Assembly: GCA_024225635.1 (NCBI GenBank)
Contig: JAAEMK010000200.1
Span: forward strand, 1 to 64,000
Direction of reading: 5' to 3'
Length of the DNA: 64,000 bases
Source of the DNA: Desulfobacteraceae bacterium
GTDB lineage: Bacteria; Desulfobacterota; Desulfobacteria; Desulfobacterales; Desulfobacteraceae
The translations under genes and the position numbers were made by a program. Below are positions 42,782 to 51,316 of this stretch, piece by piece. Numbering within the stretch: position 1 is the stretch's first letter; every line of letters begins with the position of its first letter. Under the pieces are notes generated by a model. The model made no database searches. It had not been told where the DNA came from and was given only the letters and a program-made list of their open reading frames with translations.

Positions 42782-43891
42782 CTAGTCCGAAGCCACCACC
42801 AGCCTGTCCCCCGGATGAATATAACTTTTGCGGGTCAGCTTGTTCAACCGCAGCAGCGACGCCAGTGACATTTCATAGCGCTTTGCTATTGTTGTCAGGT
42901 TTTCCCCCCTCTTTACCACATGGAGCCGGGTACCATTCTCTTTTTTCCACTGCTTCAGCTGCCGGGCGAACCGTTTTTTAAATCCCTTGGCCGCCCCCTT
43001 TGGAATCAGGATGGAGCTCTTCCCCTTGGAAAGATAATATCCCCGGATCTCCGGGTTCAGGTCCTTGACCGCCTTGAACGACACCCGGGCGGACCGGGCA
43101 ATGACCGTCAGCGGAAGCTGGGCAGGGGAAACAATATTGACCCTGTCAAAGGCCATCACGGGATAGAGGTCCTCCTTGGAAAGCCGGAACCCGTAGCTTT
43201 CGGCGTTCTTCATGATCACCTTGGCGGCAATGATCTTGAACACGTACCGCTGGGTCTCCAGGGGAAGGTAGAGGGAATAGTAGTCCGCCGCTCCCTGGAC
43301 CTTTATCTCGGAGGCAAGGCCGTTTTCTCCCATGTTATAGGCCGCCGAGGCAAGGGGCCACGAACCGAACTGGGACTTCAGCTTTTTCAGGTAACGGCAG
43401 GCAGCCTTGGTTGACTTGAAAAGATTCCTGCGCTCATCCACCTTTGAATCGACCCTGAGTCCGTTCATCCTGCCGGTTGCTCTCATGAACTGCCAGAACC
43501 CGATGGCGCCCTTGGAGGATCCGGCATGGGGCCGCAACCCGCTCTCGATCACGGCAAGATATTTTAAATCATCGGGAAGCCCCTCTTTTTTAAGCACGGA
43601 TTCAATATGGGGAAAAAACCGGGAGGCCCGCTTCAGCCAGAGGATCACCTGGGGCCGGCTCCACAGGGCAAGGAGGAGCTCTTTTTCAAGCCGTTCCCGA
43701 ACCTCCTGCTCCCCCAGGGGAACCTTGTCACCGCAGAAAAACAGGTCGTTGGGAAACCGGATACTCTCCACCAGGGAGGGTAGCGTGGTTGGGGGCACCT
43801 GGTTTTCCACGGCATATGACCGGGAAGCCAGGCAAAAAGTGACAATGACCAGAAATGCTGCAACCGTGCCTCTAAAAATAGAGCTAACCAT
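42782..43891 (-). CDS. Lytic murein transglycosylase with LysM domain
   Basis: 369 residues, MltD-like. A signal peptide (FRGTVAAFLVIVTFCLASRSYA) is followed by a lytic transglycosylase (SLT) domain with the catalytic Glu in YLAVIESGLRPHAGSSKGAIGFWQFM (split by the normal ESGL motif), AAYNMGENG and the YFKIIAAK-type helices. One C-terminal LysM repeat (about 323-366; HVVKRGENLTTIAKRYEMSLASLLRLN) binds peptidoglycan. It cuts the glycan strand in the periplasm. It is convergent with the Cys-rich small gene. Confidence 0.9.
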   Translation of the reverse strand: MVSSIFRGTVAAFLVIVTFCLASRSYAVENQVPPTTLPSLVESIRFPNDLFFCGDKVPLGEQEVRERLEKELLLALWSRPQVILWLKRASRFFPHIESVLKKEGLPDDLKYLAVIESGLRPHAGSSKGAIGFWQFMRATGRMNGLRVDSKVDERRNLFKSTKAACRYLKKLKSQFGSWPLASAAYNMGENGLASEIKVQGAADYYSLYLPLETQRYVFKIIAAKVIMKNAESYGFRLSKEDLYPVMAFDRVNIVSPAQLPLTVIARSARVSFKAVKDLNPEIRGYYLSKGKSSILIPKGAAKGFKKRFARQLKQWKKENGTRLHVVKRGENLTTIAKRYEMSLASLLRLNKLTRKSYIHPGDRLVVASD

Positions 43892-44196
43892 AAGGAAATC
43901 CTTGGCATTTATGAAGTTTTGTTGAGGGTTTGATTTGACGCATCCCCTGTTACCCGCGCCAATAGTCTCAAATCGTCAACCCAAAGTCAAGGCCGTGGCC
44001 CCAAGAACGGAACACACCATTCCCGCCCCCCCCGGAGGGCCCCTTCCATGGCGGCAGCCCCCGGCCATCCCCCGTGCAATCGAGCCCTTCCATCCGGGAA
44101 TTTGGGCTTGACACCGCCTTGCTCACCCGCTATTCTCCGGCTACTGAATCCTTTTAAGCCGCCTTTACAACTCAAAATTCGACGAATGTGAAAAAA
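43892..44196. other. Intergenic region without recognised element
   Basis: About 300 bases between divergent genes. A GC-rich tract of C and G runs is present around 44025-44075. No promoter, hairpin with T-tract, small gene or repeat stood out. Confidence 0.4.
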
Positions 44197-47100
44197 ATGA
44201 ACCTCCTGTCAAGATACAAGCCCCTTGAACCCTGGAAAAAAGTATCCCTCTGGACAGCGGTATGCCTGTTGCTCCATGCTGTCACGGGATTTTTCATCCT
44301 GCCCGCCATCATCAAAACCGTTTCAGTCAACCAGCTGACAACCCAGCTGAAAAGAAGCGTTACCATCCGCAAGGTCCGGGTAAACCCCTATTCCCTCTCC
44401 TTCACGGTGGAGGGATTTACCCTCATGGACAAGGACGGGGTTCACCCTTTTTTCGCCTTTGAGTCACTCTATTTAAACCTGGGGAGCGGCTCCATCATCA
44501 AGCTTGCCCCGGTGGTCCGGGAATTCAGCATTGACAGCCCCTCCCTCCGCCTGGTCCGGCTCGAAAACGATCTTTACAACTTTTCAGACCTCCTTCCCCA
44601 GCCCGGCCCCACGCCCTCCCCGACCACGGTTGAGACAGGGGACGCTTCGAAAGGTTTTTTCCGGTTCATCCTCGCCAACCTGGCGATCCGTAACGGCCGG
44701 ATCGATATCAAGGACGACGTCAAGGGTAAGACCCACACCCTGGCCGATCTCAACCTGGCGGTCCCCTTTGTTTCCAGCCTGGTACCGGACGGGGAATCCT
44801 TTGTAACCCCCCATTTTTCAATCCGTGTCAACGATGCCCTTTTAACGGTTTCAGCAAAGACAAAACCCTTTGCCAGCTCCCTTGAAACATGCGTTAACCT
44901 AGACCTCAAGGGCATGGACCTGAATCGCTATCTCTCCTACCTGCCGGTGGAGACCAACATCAAAAGCGTTACAGGGACTGCCGATCTTTCCCTGGCCCTT
45001 TGTTATTCAAAGGAGCAACCGGACACACCGAACGCCTCCCTGTCAGGGGCGCTGAACCTGACCGGCCTTTCCGTGGATACCATCCAGGGGGACACCCTCC
45101 TGAACCTCAACCGGTTCGAGGCGGTGCTCAACCCGTCGAAACCCCTTAACGGAGATTTCAACATCGGCCGCATTTTACTGGACGCCCCCACCATCCATCT
45201 GGTCAGGGATGCCCGGGGGATTCTCAACCTCAACAACCTGGTACCCCCGGGAAAAGAGACGACGCCCAAAAGCGAACAGACACCCTTCCCTTTCACCATT
45301 ACCGTTGACGAGGCACGGCTCAACCAGGCTAAAGTCCTTGTAACCGACCGGTTCAACACCAATGACACCCAGCTCGCCCCCAAGGAACTTGCAACCCTTC
45401 ACTCCCTTGTGGCAAGCCTGGCAAGAATAGACTCAACCGAGAGGCGCATCACCCTTGGTAAATTCATTGCCGGCGACGGCGTTCTCACGATCCAGCGATC
45501 AACGGACAACCGGTTGAACCTGGAAGCCTTTGGGACCAACGGCAAGGAGGAAAAAAAGGAAAAATCCGCCGACCGCCGGGCCGCCCCCTGGAAGACCGAG
45601 ACCAATGAAGCGGTGCTGGACAATTTTGCCATCAGGGGCATGGGCCTGGCACGCCCCGGCGAAGGAGACATCATCCTGGACAAACTCAAGTTCAGGGCAA
45701 CGGCCCTCTCCACCCTGCCCGGCAAAGAAAGCCCTGTGGATCTGAACGTAAGAATCAATACGACCGGCGGCCTGGGAGTAAAGGGCAAGATCGGATTGAA
45801 CCCGGTCACGGCCGACCTGGGCGTAACCCTTAAAGGGATCAATCTTTCCTGGGCCCAGCCCTTTCTCTCCGACCACCTGAACATCATGATTTCAAACGGC
45901 AAGCTTGCGGCAAAGGGCAACCTGGCCCTGGTCCGTCCAGGCACCCCGGATTTCAAGGGAGGATTCACCGGAGAAGCCCGGGTAACCGGCCTGAGCATTA
46001 CCGAGCCCCACCTGGGAGACGAGATTGTGGCCTGGGAACACCTTGGTTTCAACGGCATGGATATCGGCATTTCTCCCGGACGGGCGTCCATTGCCGAGAT
46101 CTCCCTGAAGCGCCCCCTGGGACGCATCGTTCTGGACCGGGACAAACGGCTCAACCTTCAGAAGATCCTGAAACCCGGAAAACAGGCAGCCAAAACACCC
46201 AAAAAGAAAGCACCGGAAAAAAGCGGGCCGGAACAGCCGTTCCCGGTGACCATCGGCCGTGTCCTCCTGGAAAAGGGCAACTTCGAATTTACGGACAGAT
46301 CCATCCAACCGGAATTCAAGGTAACCCTGAGCGATATCGGCACAACCATCAAGGATCTCGATTCCCGGGAGACACAAAGGGCCGATGTCGACCTCAACGC
46401 CCGGGTGAACAACCATGCAAGCCTTGCAGTCACCGGAAAGATCAATCCCTTGAAACAGGACCTTTTCCTGGACACCCGGGTACAATTGCAGGATCTGGAC
46501 CTTGGCCCCGCCAGCCCCTATGCCGGGAGATATGCCGGCTACACCATCCGGAAGGGAAAGCTTTCCCTGGATCTGAGCTACCACATCGACAACCGGGCCC
46601 TTGATTCCAAAAACGATCTTTTCATCGACCAGTTTGATTTTGGGGCCCCCACCGGGAGCGAGGCGGCCGTTAATGCGCCGGTCAAGCTTGCCGTTGCCCT
46701 GCTGAAGGATACCAGCGGAAAAATCAGCCTGAACCTGCCGGTCAAGGGCAACCTGGACGACCCGGAATTCAGTGTCGCCGGTATCATCGTCAAGATGGTC
46801 ACCAACCTTGTCGCCAAAGCCGCCACCTCCCCCTTTGCCCTGTTGGGATCAATGTTCGGCGGCGGGGAGGACCTCAACGTCATTGAATTTCCCCCCGGGG
46901 CCACCGTCCCCACCCCCCGGTCCATGGAGAAGATCTCCGTCCTTGCAAAAGCCCTTGGGGAACGCCCCGGGCTCGGCCTTGAAATCACGGGCCATGCCGA
47001 CCTTGACAAGGACAGGAAAGCCATGGAGGACCTCAGGTTCAACCGGACCCTGAAAGCCGTCAAGCTCGCCGAGATGATCGACCAGGGCGCCCGGGGCATG

Positions 47101-47496
47101 CCGGTTGATGAGATTCCCCTCCCGGACGGGGAGTTTGCCGGTTACCTTACAAAGGCATACAGGGCAACCCTTACCGGTGCCGGTACCGCGACCGGTCCCG
47201 AAGCGGAAGGCCCCGAAGGAACCGGACCCGTAGTAGAAGGCCCCGAAGCAAAAAGTCCCAAAGCAAAAGGCCCCGGCCTCTCCCAAATGGAGGAAAGTGT
47301 GAGAAAAACCATTGCCGTAAGCGACGACGACCTGGGCCACCTCGCCCATGCCCGGGCCCTGGAAGTGGCGGACCGGCTCCTGGCCGGAGGGGCCATAGCT
47401 CCAGGGCGGATATTCATGGTGGAACCCAAAAGCCTTGAACCTGCCGGAGAAAAGAAAGGGGTCTCCCCGGCTTCGGTTCTCCTGAAACTACGATGA
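44188..47496 (+). CDS. DUF748 family AsmA-like envelope protein
   Basis: 1102 residues. An N-terminal membrane helix (LWTAVCLLLHAVTGFFILPAI) precedes a very long beta-rich periplasmic region of AsmA/DUF748 repeats: SVTIRKVRVNPYSLSFTVEGFTL, FSIDSPSLRLVRL, FNIGRILLDAPTIHLVRD and later VNLDLKG-type strands. An OmpA-like or lipid-transfer end part contains PRSMEKISVLAKALGERPGLGLEITGHAD. A low-complexity tail near 990-1030 repeats GPE/AKGP units. Start GTG 44188 or ATG 44197, neither with a strong Shine-Dalgarno sequence. Such proteins bridge the periplasm and are thought to move phospholipids between membranes. The stop overlaps the next start by four bases. Confidence 0.8.
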   Translation: MKKMNLLSRYKPLEPWKKVSLWTAVCLLLHAVTGFFILPAIIKTVSVNQLTTQLKRSVTIRKVRVNPYSLSFTVEGFTLMDKDGVHPFFAFESLYLNLGSGSIIKLAPVVREFSIDSPSLRLVRLENDLYNFSDLLPQPGPTPSPTTVETGDASKGFFRFILANLAIRNGRIDIKDDVKGKTHTLADLNLAVPFVSSLVPDGESFVTPHFSIRVNDALLTVSAKTKPFASSLETCVNLDLKGMDLNRYLSYLPVETNIKSVTGTADLSLALCYSKEQPDTPNASLSGALNLTGLSVDTIQGDTLLNLNRFEAVLNPSKPLNGDFNIGRILLDAPTIHLVRDARGILNLNNLVPPGKETTPKSEQTPFPFTITVDEARLNQAKVLVTDRFNTNDTQLAPKELATLHSLVASLARIDSTERRITLGKFIAGDGVLTIQRSTDNRLNLEAFGTNGKEEKKEKSADRRAAPWKTETNEAVLDNFAIRGMGLARPGEGDIILDKLKFRATALSTLPGKESPVDLNVRINTTGGLGVKGKIGLNPVTADLGVTLKGINLSWAQPFLSDHLNIMISNGKLAAKGNLALVRPGTPDFKGGFTGEARVTGLSITEPHLGDEIVAWEHLGFNGMDIGISPGRASIAEISLKRPLGRIVLDRDKRLNLQKILKPGKQAAKTPKKKAPEKSGPEQPFPVTIGRVLLEKGNFEFTDRSIQPEFKVTLSDIGTTIKDLDSRETQRADVDLNARVNNHASLAVTGKINPLKQDLFLDTRVQLQDLDLGPASPYAGRYAGYTIRKGKLSLDLSYHIDNRALDSKNDLFIDQFDFGAPTGSEAAVNAPVKLAVALLKDTSGKISLNLPVKGNLDDPEFSVAGIIVKMVTNLVAKAATSPFALLGSMFGGGEDLNVIEFPPGATVPTPRSMEKISVLAKALGERPGLGLEITGHADLDKDRKAMEDLRFNRTLKAVKLAEMIDQGARGMPVDEIPLPDGEFAGYLTKAYRATLTGAGTATGPEAEGPEGTGPVVEGPEAKSPKAKGPGLSQMEESVRKTIAVSDDDLGHLAHARALEVADRLLAGGAIAPGRIFMVEPKSLEPAGEKKGVSPASVLLKLR

Positions 47497-47903
47497 TCCC
47501 TGGCTGCCCATGGACGTTTTTGGCATTTATCGTTAATACAAATTGTGATACACTGCCAACCATGTACATTATAGCAACAGCCCTATTGATCATCGGAACT
47601 CTGGCCGGTGCCGCCTTCGGTGTCATGTTCGAACAGACCCACCTTGAAACCCTCTTCTCAAGTGCAGCAGGCGGTTTTGCAGGAAGCCTCATCGGCGGTG
47701 CCCTTTTCACCTATCTCTACCTTACCGCCGACGAGGAGGAAGACGAGGACGAGGACGAAACACCCCACCCCGAGACATTCACCGCACTTCCCCCAAGGGA
47801 ACAGTCCGGGCTTACCCGAAAGAGCACACCTGAGAGTGACAAAAAGCTAACCAAACGCCTGGAAAATAAATTCCAAGCCATCATAAACAACAGGAGAGAG
47901 TAA
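47493..47903 (+). CDS. Small membrane protein with acidic segment
   Basis: 136 residues from ATG 47493, which overlaps the previous stop (ATGA); an internal ATG at 47562 would give 113 residues and starts directly at the first helix. Two hydrophobic, Gly/Ala-rich segments (IIATALLIIGTLAGAAFGVMF and SSAAGGFAGSLIGGALFTYLYL) resemble glycine-zipper helices. A strongly acidic run EEEDEDEDE follows, then a charged C-terminus. The family was not recognised. It lies between the DUF748 gene and rbgA. Confidence 0.65.
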   Translation: MIPGCPWTFLAFIVNTNCDTLPTMYIIATALLIIGTLAGAAFGVMFEQTHLETLFSSAAGGFAGSLIGGALFTYLYLTADEEEDEDEDETPHPETFTALPPREQSGLTRKSTPESDKKLTKRLENKFQAIINNRRE

Positions 47904-47910
47904 AAGACGA

Positions 47911-48759
47911 ATGGATATCCAGTGGTTCCCGGGACATATGAGAGAGACCAAAGAGCTCCTGAAAAAAGCTGTCTCAACGGTTGACGTGGTGATGGAAATT
48001 CTTGATGCAAGAATCCCGGTTTCAAGCAGCAACCCCCTTCTTGACAAGATCTGCCAGAACGTTCTCAGGATCAAGGTGCTGAACAAAAACGACCTTGCCG
48101 ACCCAGAGACCACCCGGTTGTGGCTCGACTATTTCAACCGGCAACCCTCCACACAGGCCATTGCAATCACGGGGACAGAGAGTTCGGAGACATGGAAGGC
48201 CGCCGATCTCTGCCTCAAAAACGTCAACAAGGGAAAGGCAAGAAGAACCCGGATGATGGTCGTGGGCATTCCCAACACGGGAAAATCAACCATCATCAAC
48301 TCCCTGGCCGGTAAAAAGATTGCCAAAACGGGCAATGTGCCGGCCATCACCCGGCACCAGCAGCGGACAGGGCTGAAAAACGGTGTCGATATCTACGATA
48401 CACCGGGCATTCTATGGCCCGTGATGGAGCAACAGGAGACCACCTACCGCCTGGCGGCCAGCGGCGCCATATCCGACACCGCCATCGACTATACCGAGAT
48501 CGCCTGCTTTACGGCGGAAATTCTCGTAAAACATTACCCGGCTCTTTTGTGTGAACGTTACAAGCTGAGCGAACCTTTGCCCAGGGAGGGCCTCTCGCTT
48601 GTGGAAGCCATCGGAGCCAAACGGGGGTGCCTGAAAAAAGGGGGCATCCTCGATTACCAAAAGGCGTCGGAGATCCTGATCCGGGAACTCAGGGCAGGCA
48701 GAATCGGCCGAATCAGCCTTGAAACCCCCAACGATATCATCCCCATGGAGAACATATGA
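47911..48759 (+). CDS. Ribosome biogenesis GTPase RbgA/YlqF family
   Basis: 282 residues. A circularly permuted GTPase: the NKND specificity motif (about 49) comes before the P-loop GIPNTGKSTIIN (about 119) and DTPG (about 162). The N-terminus MDIQWFPGHM is a hallmark of RbgA/YlqF, which helps complete the large ribosomal subunit. A helical C-terminal RNA-binding region follows. Its stop overlaps the next gene (prc) by four bases. Confidence 0.92.
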   Translation: MDIQWFPGHMRETKELLKKAVSTVDVVMEILDARIPVSSSNPLLDKICQNVLRIKVLNKNDLADPETTRLWLDYFNRQPSTQAIAITGTESSETWKAADLCLKNVNKGKARRTRMMVVGIPNTGKSTIINSLAGKKIAKTGNVPAITRHQQRTGLKNGVDIYDTPGILWPVMEQQETTYRLAASGAISDTAIDYTEIACFTAEILVKHYPALLCERYKLSEPLPREGLSLVEAIGAKRGCLKKGGILDYQKASEILIRELRAGRIGRISLETPNDIIPMENI

Positions 48760-50840
48760 AGCGTCAATCAATTTGTTCAATAGCTGCCCTTTTTGCAGCA
48801 GCCGTCATGGTGTTTGTTCCGGCTGCCCAGGCAACAGCCTCAGCCAAAAAACTCGCAACCCCCGCCCAGGTCACCTTCACACCGGAAGACCGAAACACCT
48901 GCGTTGCCATCGTAAACTCCCTTGAACGGAACCACTACTCAGGGAAACGCCTCAACAACGCCATGTCTTCGCGGATACTTGACAGGTACCTCACCACGCT
49001 GGATCCCTCCAGAAGCCTGTTTACCCAGCAGGATATCGACCGGTTCGAACCCCTGCGATACCGGTTGGACAACTCCCTGAAAAAAGGGAACCTGACACCG
49101 GGATACGACCTGTTCAACCTGTTCCTGGAGCGGTCCCGTGAACGGCTCGAGTATATCATCTCCCTTTCCAAGACCTGGGAAAAGGGCCTGGACTTCACCA
49201 ACGGTGAGACCATTGACCTCGTAAGGGAGGAGATGCCGTGGCCCGCCAACAGGAAAGCACTTGAACTTCTATGGAAAAAGTCGTTCAAAAACGCCGTACT
49301 GGCCCTGAAGCTCGACGGGGAAACCAGCGAGGAGATCACCAAGACCTTGGCAAAGCGCTATGCGAGCAGGCTCAAACGGCTTGGCCAGACCAAATCAAGC
49401 GACAGTTTCAGAACCTTCATGAACGCCGTTGCCATGAGCTTTGATCCCCACACCCAGTATTACCCCCCCAGGGTTTCGGAGGATTTCGACATCCAGATGA
49501 GCCTCAGCCTGGAAGGCATCGGCGCGGTGCTCCAGAACGAATATGAATACACCAAAGTTGTCAGGCTCATCACGGCGGGCCCTGCCGAGAAGTCAAACCA
49601 GCTCATGCCCGGAGACCGGATCATCGGCGTGGGCCAGAACGACCTGGGCGAGATCCAGGACGTTGTGGGCTGGAGAATAGACGACGTGGTAAAGCTGATC
49701 CGGGGCCCCAAGGACACCATCGTCCGGCTCAAGATCATTCCGGCCGAGAAAAAAGGCGATCACCATGCAAGGCTTGTCAGCATCAAGCGGGACAAGGTAA
49801 AACTTGAAGACCAGGCAGCCAAGAAAACCGTGGAGACCGTGCATGCCAACGGCCGGGACTACACCATCGGCATCATCGATATCCCCGCCTTTTACCAGGA
49901 TTTCAAGGGGTCCCAGGCAGGGGTCACCGACTACCGGAGCACCACCCGGGATGTGAGTAAATTGCTCGGGGAGCTTAAGCAGGAAAAGATCGACGGACTC
50001 ATCATCGACCTTAGAAACAACGGCGGCGGCTCGCTCCAGGAGGTCAACCAGCTTGTGGGGCTCTTTATCAACTCCGGGCCTACGGTGCAGATCCGTGGCA
50101 GAAAGGGATTCATGTCCCGGCTCAACGACCCCGATCCCTCCATCGTTTACACAGGCCCCCTGGTGGTCATGATCAACCGCATGAGCGCATCGGCATCCGA
50201 GATATTTGCAGGAGCCATAAAGGATTACAACCGGGGAATCATTGCCGGCACAAGAAGCTTTGGCAAGGGAACGGTCCAGGCCCTTCAAGCCATCGACAAG
50301 GGCCAGCTCAAGCTCACCAGCGCCAAATTTTACCGGATCTCCGGCAAAAGCACCCAGAACCTGGGGGTGGCCCCGGACATCAATTATCCAAGGCTCTACA
50401 ACCCGGAAGAAACGGGTGAAAGCTCCCTTAAGGGCGCCCTTCCCTGGGACATGTCCCGCCGGGCTGAATTCCAGCCCTACAAAGACCTGTCGCCGTTGAT
50501 AGGCAAGCTTCGGATAAACCATGAGAAACGAACCGAAACAAGCCCCGACTTTATCTACCTCAGATCAAAGTACCGCCTTGCCTCGGAGATCTACAACCTG
50601 AAGCAGTGGTCCTTGAACGAAACAAAGCGCAAGGAGCAGAAAGAACGGTTCACCACCAAGGAGCTTGAGATCGAAAACCGCTCCCGGCTGGCCAGGGGCC
50701 TTGATCCCCTTGAAAAGATAGAGGATAACGAGACCCGGACAACCGAGAACGACACAGACAATGACTTTCTCCTGAAGGAGACGGAACAGGTGATGGCCGA
50801 TTTCATCGACCTTGCCAAAACCGAGGCGCTCCACTGGTAA
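48756..50840 (+). CDS. prc: Tail-specific (C-terminal processing) protease Prc
   Basis: 694 residues. Signal peptide (IAALFAAAVMVFVPAAQA), N-terminal helical domain, PDZ domain (about 240-335; EGIGAVLQ and LMPGDRIIGVGQ) and the S41 protease domain. The catalytic dyad is Ser 479 in RMSASASEIF and Lys 504 in SFGKGTVQ, 25 residues apart as in E. coli Prc. DUF3340-like C-terminus. It degrades or trims periplasmic proteins from nonpolar C-termini. The start overlaps rbgA by four bases. Confidence 0.93.
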   Translation: MKRQSICSIAALFAAAVMVFVPAAQATASAKKLATPAQVTFTPEDRNTCVAIVNSLERNHYSGKRLNNAMSSRILDRYLTTLDPSRSLFTQQDIDRFEPLRYRLDNSLKKGNLTPGYDLFNLFLERSRERLEYIISLSKTWEKGLDFTNGETIDLVREEMPWPANRKALELLWKKSFKNAVLALKLDGETSEEITKTLAKRYASRLKRLGQTKSSDSFRTFMNAVAMSFDPHTQYYPPRVSEDFDIQMSLSLEGIGAVLQNEYEYTKVVRLITAGPAEKSNQLMPGDRIIGVGQNDLGEIQDVVGWRIDDVVKLIRGPKDTIVRLKIIPAEKKGDHHARLVSIKRDKVKLEDQAAKKTVETVHANGRDYTIGIIDIPAFYQDFKGSQAGVTDYRSTTRDVSKLLGELKQEKIDGLIIDLRNNGGGSLQEVNQLVGLFINSGPTVQIRGRKGFMSRLNDPDPSIVYTGPLVVMINRMSASASEIFAGAIKDYNRGIIAGTRSFGKGTVQALQAIDKGQLKLTSAKFYRISGKSTQNLGVAPDINYPRLYNPEETGESSLKGALPWDMSRRAEFQPYKDLSPLIGKLRINHEKRTETSPDFIYLRSKYRLASEIYNLKQWSLNETKRKEQKERFTTKELEIENRSRLARGLDPLEKIEDNETRTTENDTDNDFLLKETEQVMADFIDLAKTEALHW

Positions 50841-50902
50841 TCCTTGCTATTTGGGCGGCAATTGTTTAGTATTTCACCCTAATATGATTAACTTATGGAT
50901 CT

Positions 50903-50931
50903 TTGCACTCGAATTGATACCTGTTTAATAA
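50903..50931 (+). promoter_or_regulatory. Promoter of the small parvulin gene
   Basis: TTGCAC (50903-50908) and TAATAA (50926-50931) are separated by 17 bases. It lies about 55 bases before the ATG of the ppiC-type gene, in a 146-base gap. Confidence 0.5.
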
Positions 50932-50986
50932 AAAATGGACTCAATTCATATGCGAGGAGCTGTAAACGACAAAAAAGGAGATACCC

Positions 50987-51268
50987 ATGGCAAGAGCGTG
51001 TGCGCGCCATATTCTTGTGGACAAAGAGGATCAGTGCCAGGACCTGATCGATCAGATCAACAACGGAGCCGACTTTGCAGAGCTTGCAAAACAGCATTCA
51101 AAATGCCCTTCAGGACGGCAGGGCGGAGACCTTGGCGAGTTCGGCCCTGGACAGATGGTTCCCGAGTTCGACCGGGTTGTATTTAACGAAGAGGTTGGAA
51201 AACCCCATGGTCCGGTAAAAACCGACTTTGGTTACCATGTGGTTGAAATCACCAGCCGCACCGAATAA
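50987..51268 (+). CDS. ppiC: Small cytoplasmic parvulin (PpiC type)
   Basis: 93 residues, consisting of a single parvulin domain as in E. coli PpiC: ARHILVDKEDQCQDL, ADFAELAKQHSKCPSG, GGDLGEFGPGQMVPEFDRVVF and VKTDFGYHVVEI. It has no signal peptide. AAAGGAG precedes the ATG. It has its own promoter and terminator. Confidence 0.93.
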   Translation: MARACARHILVDKEDQCQDLIDQINNGADFAELAKQHSKCPSGRQGGDLGEFGPGQMVPEFDRVVFNEEVGKPHGPVKTDFGYHVVEITSRTE

Positions 51269-51277
51269 GCATCGTTT

Positions 51278-51316
51278 TTCAGCGCCGGTCCCTTTTTTCA
51301 GCCGGCGCTGAATTTT
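51278..51316 (+). terminator. Terminator after ppiC, abutting the next start
   Basis: TTCAGCGCCGG (51278-51288) pairs with CCGGCGCTGAA (51302-51312), followed by TTTTAT whose end forms the ATG of the next gene. Any read-through transcript would place this stem over the AsmA gene's ribosome site. Confidence 0.7.

Noticed and set aside
49593-50522. Minus-strand frame of 309 codons opposite prc
   Set aside because: It is the antisense of the protease domain with the intact Ser-Lys dyad.
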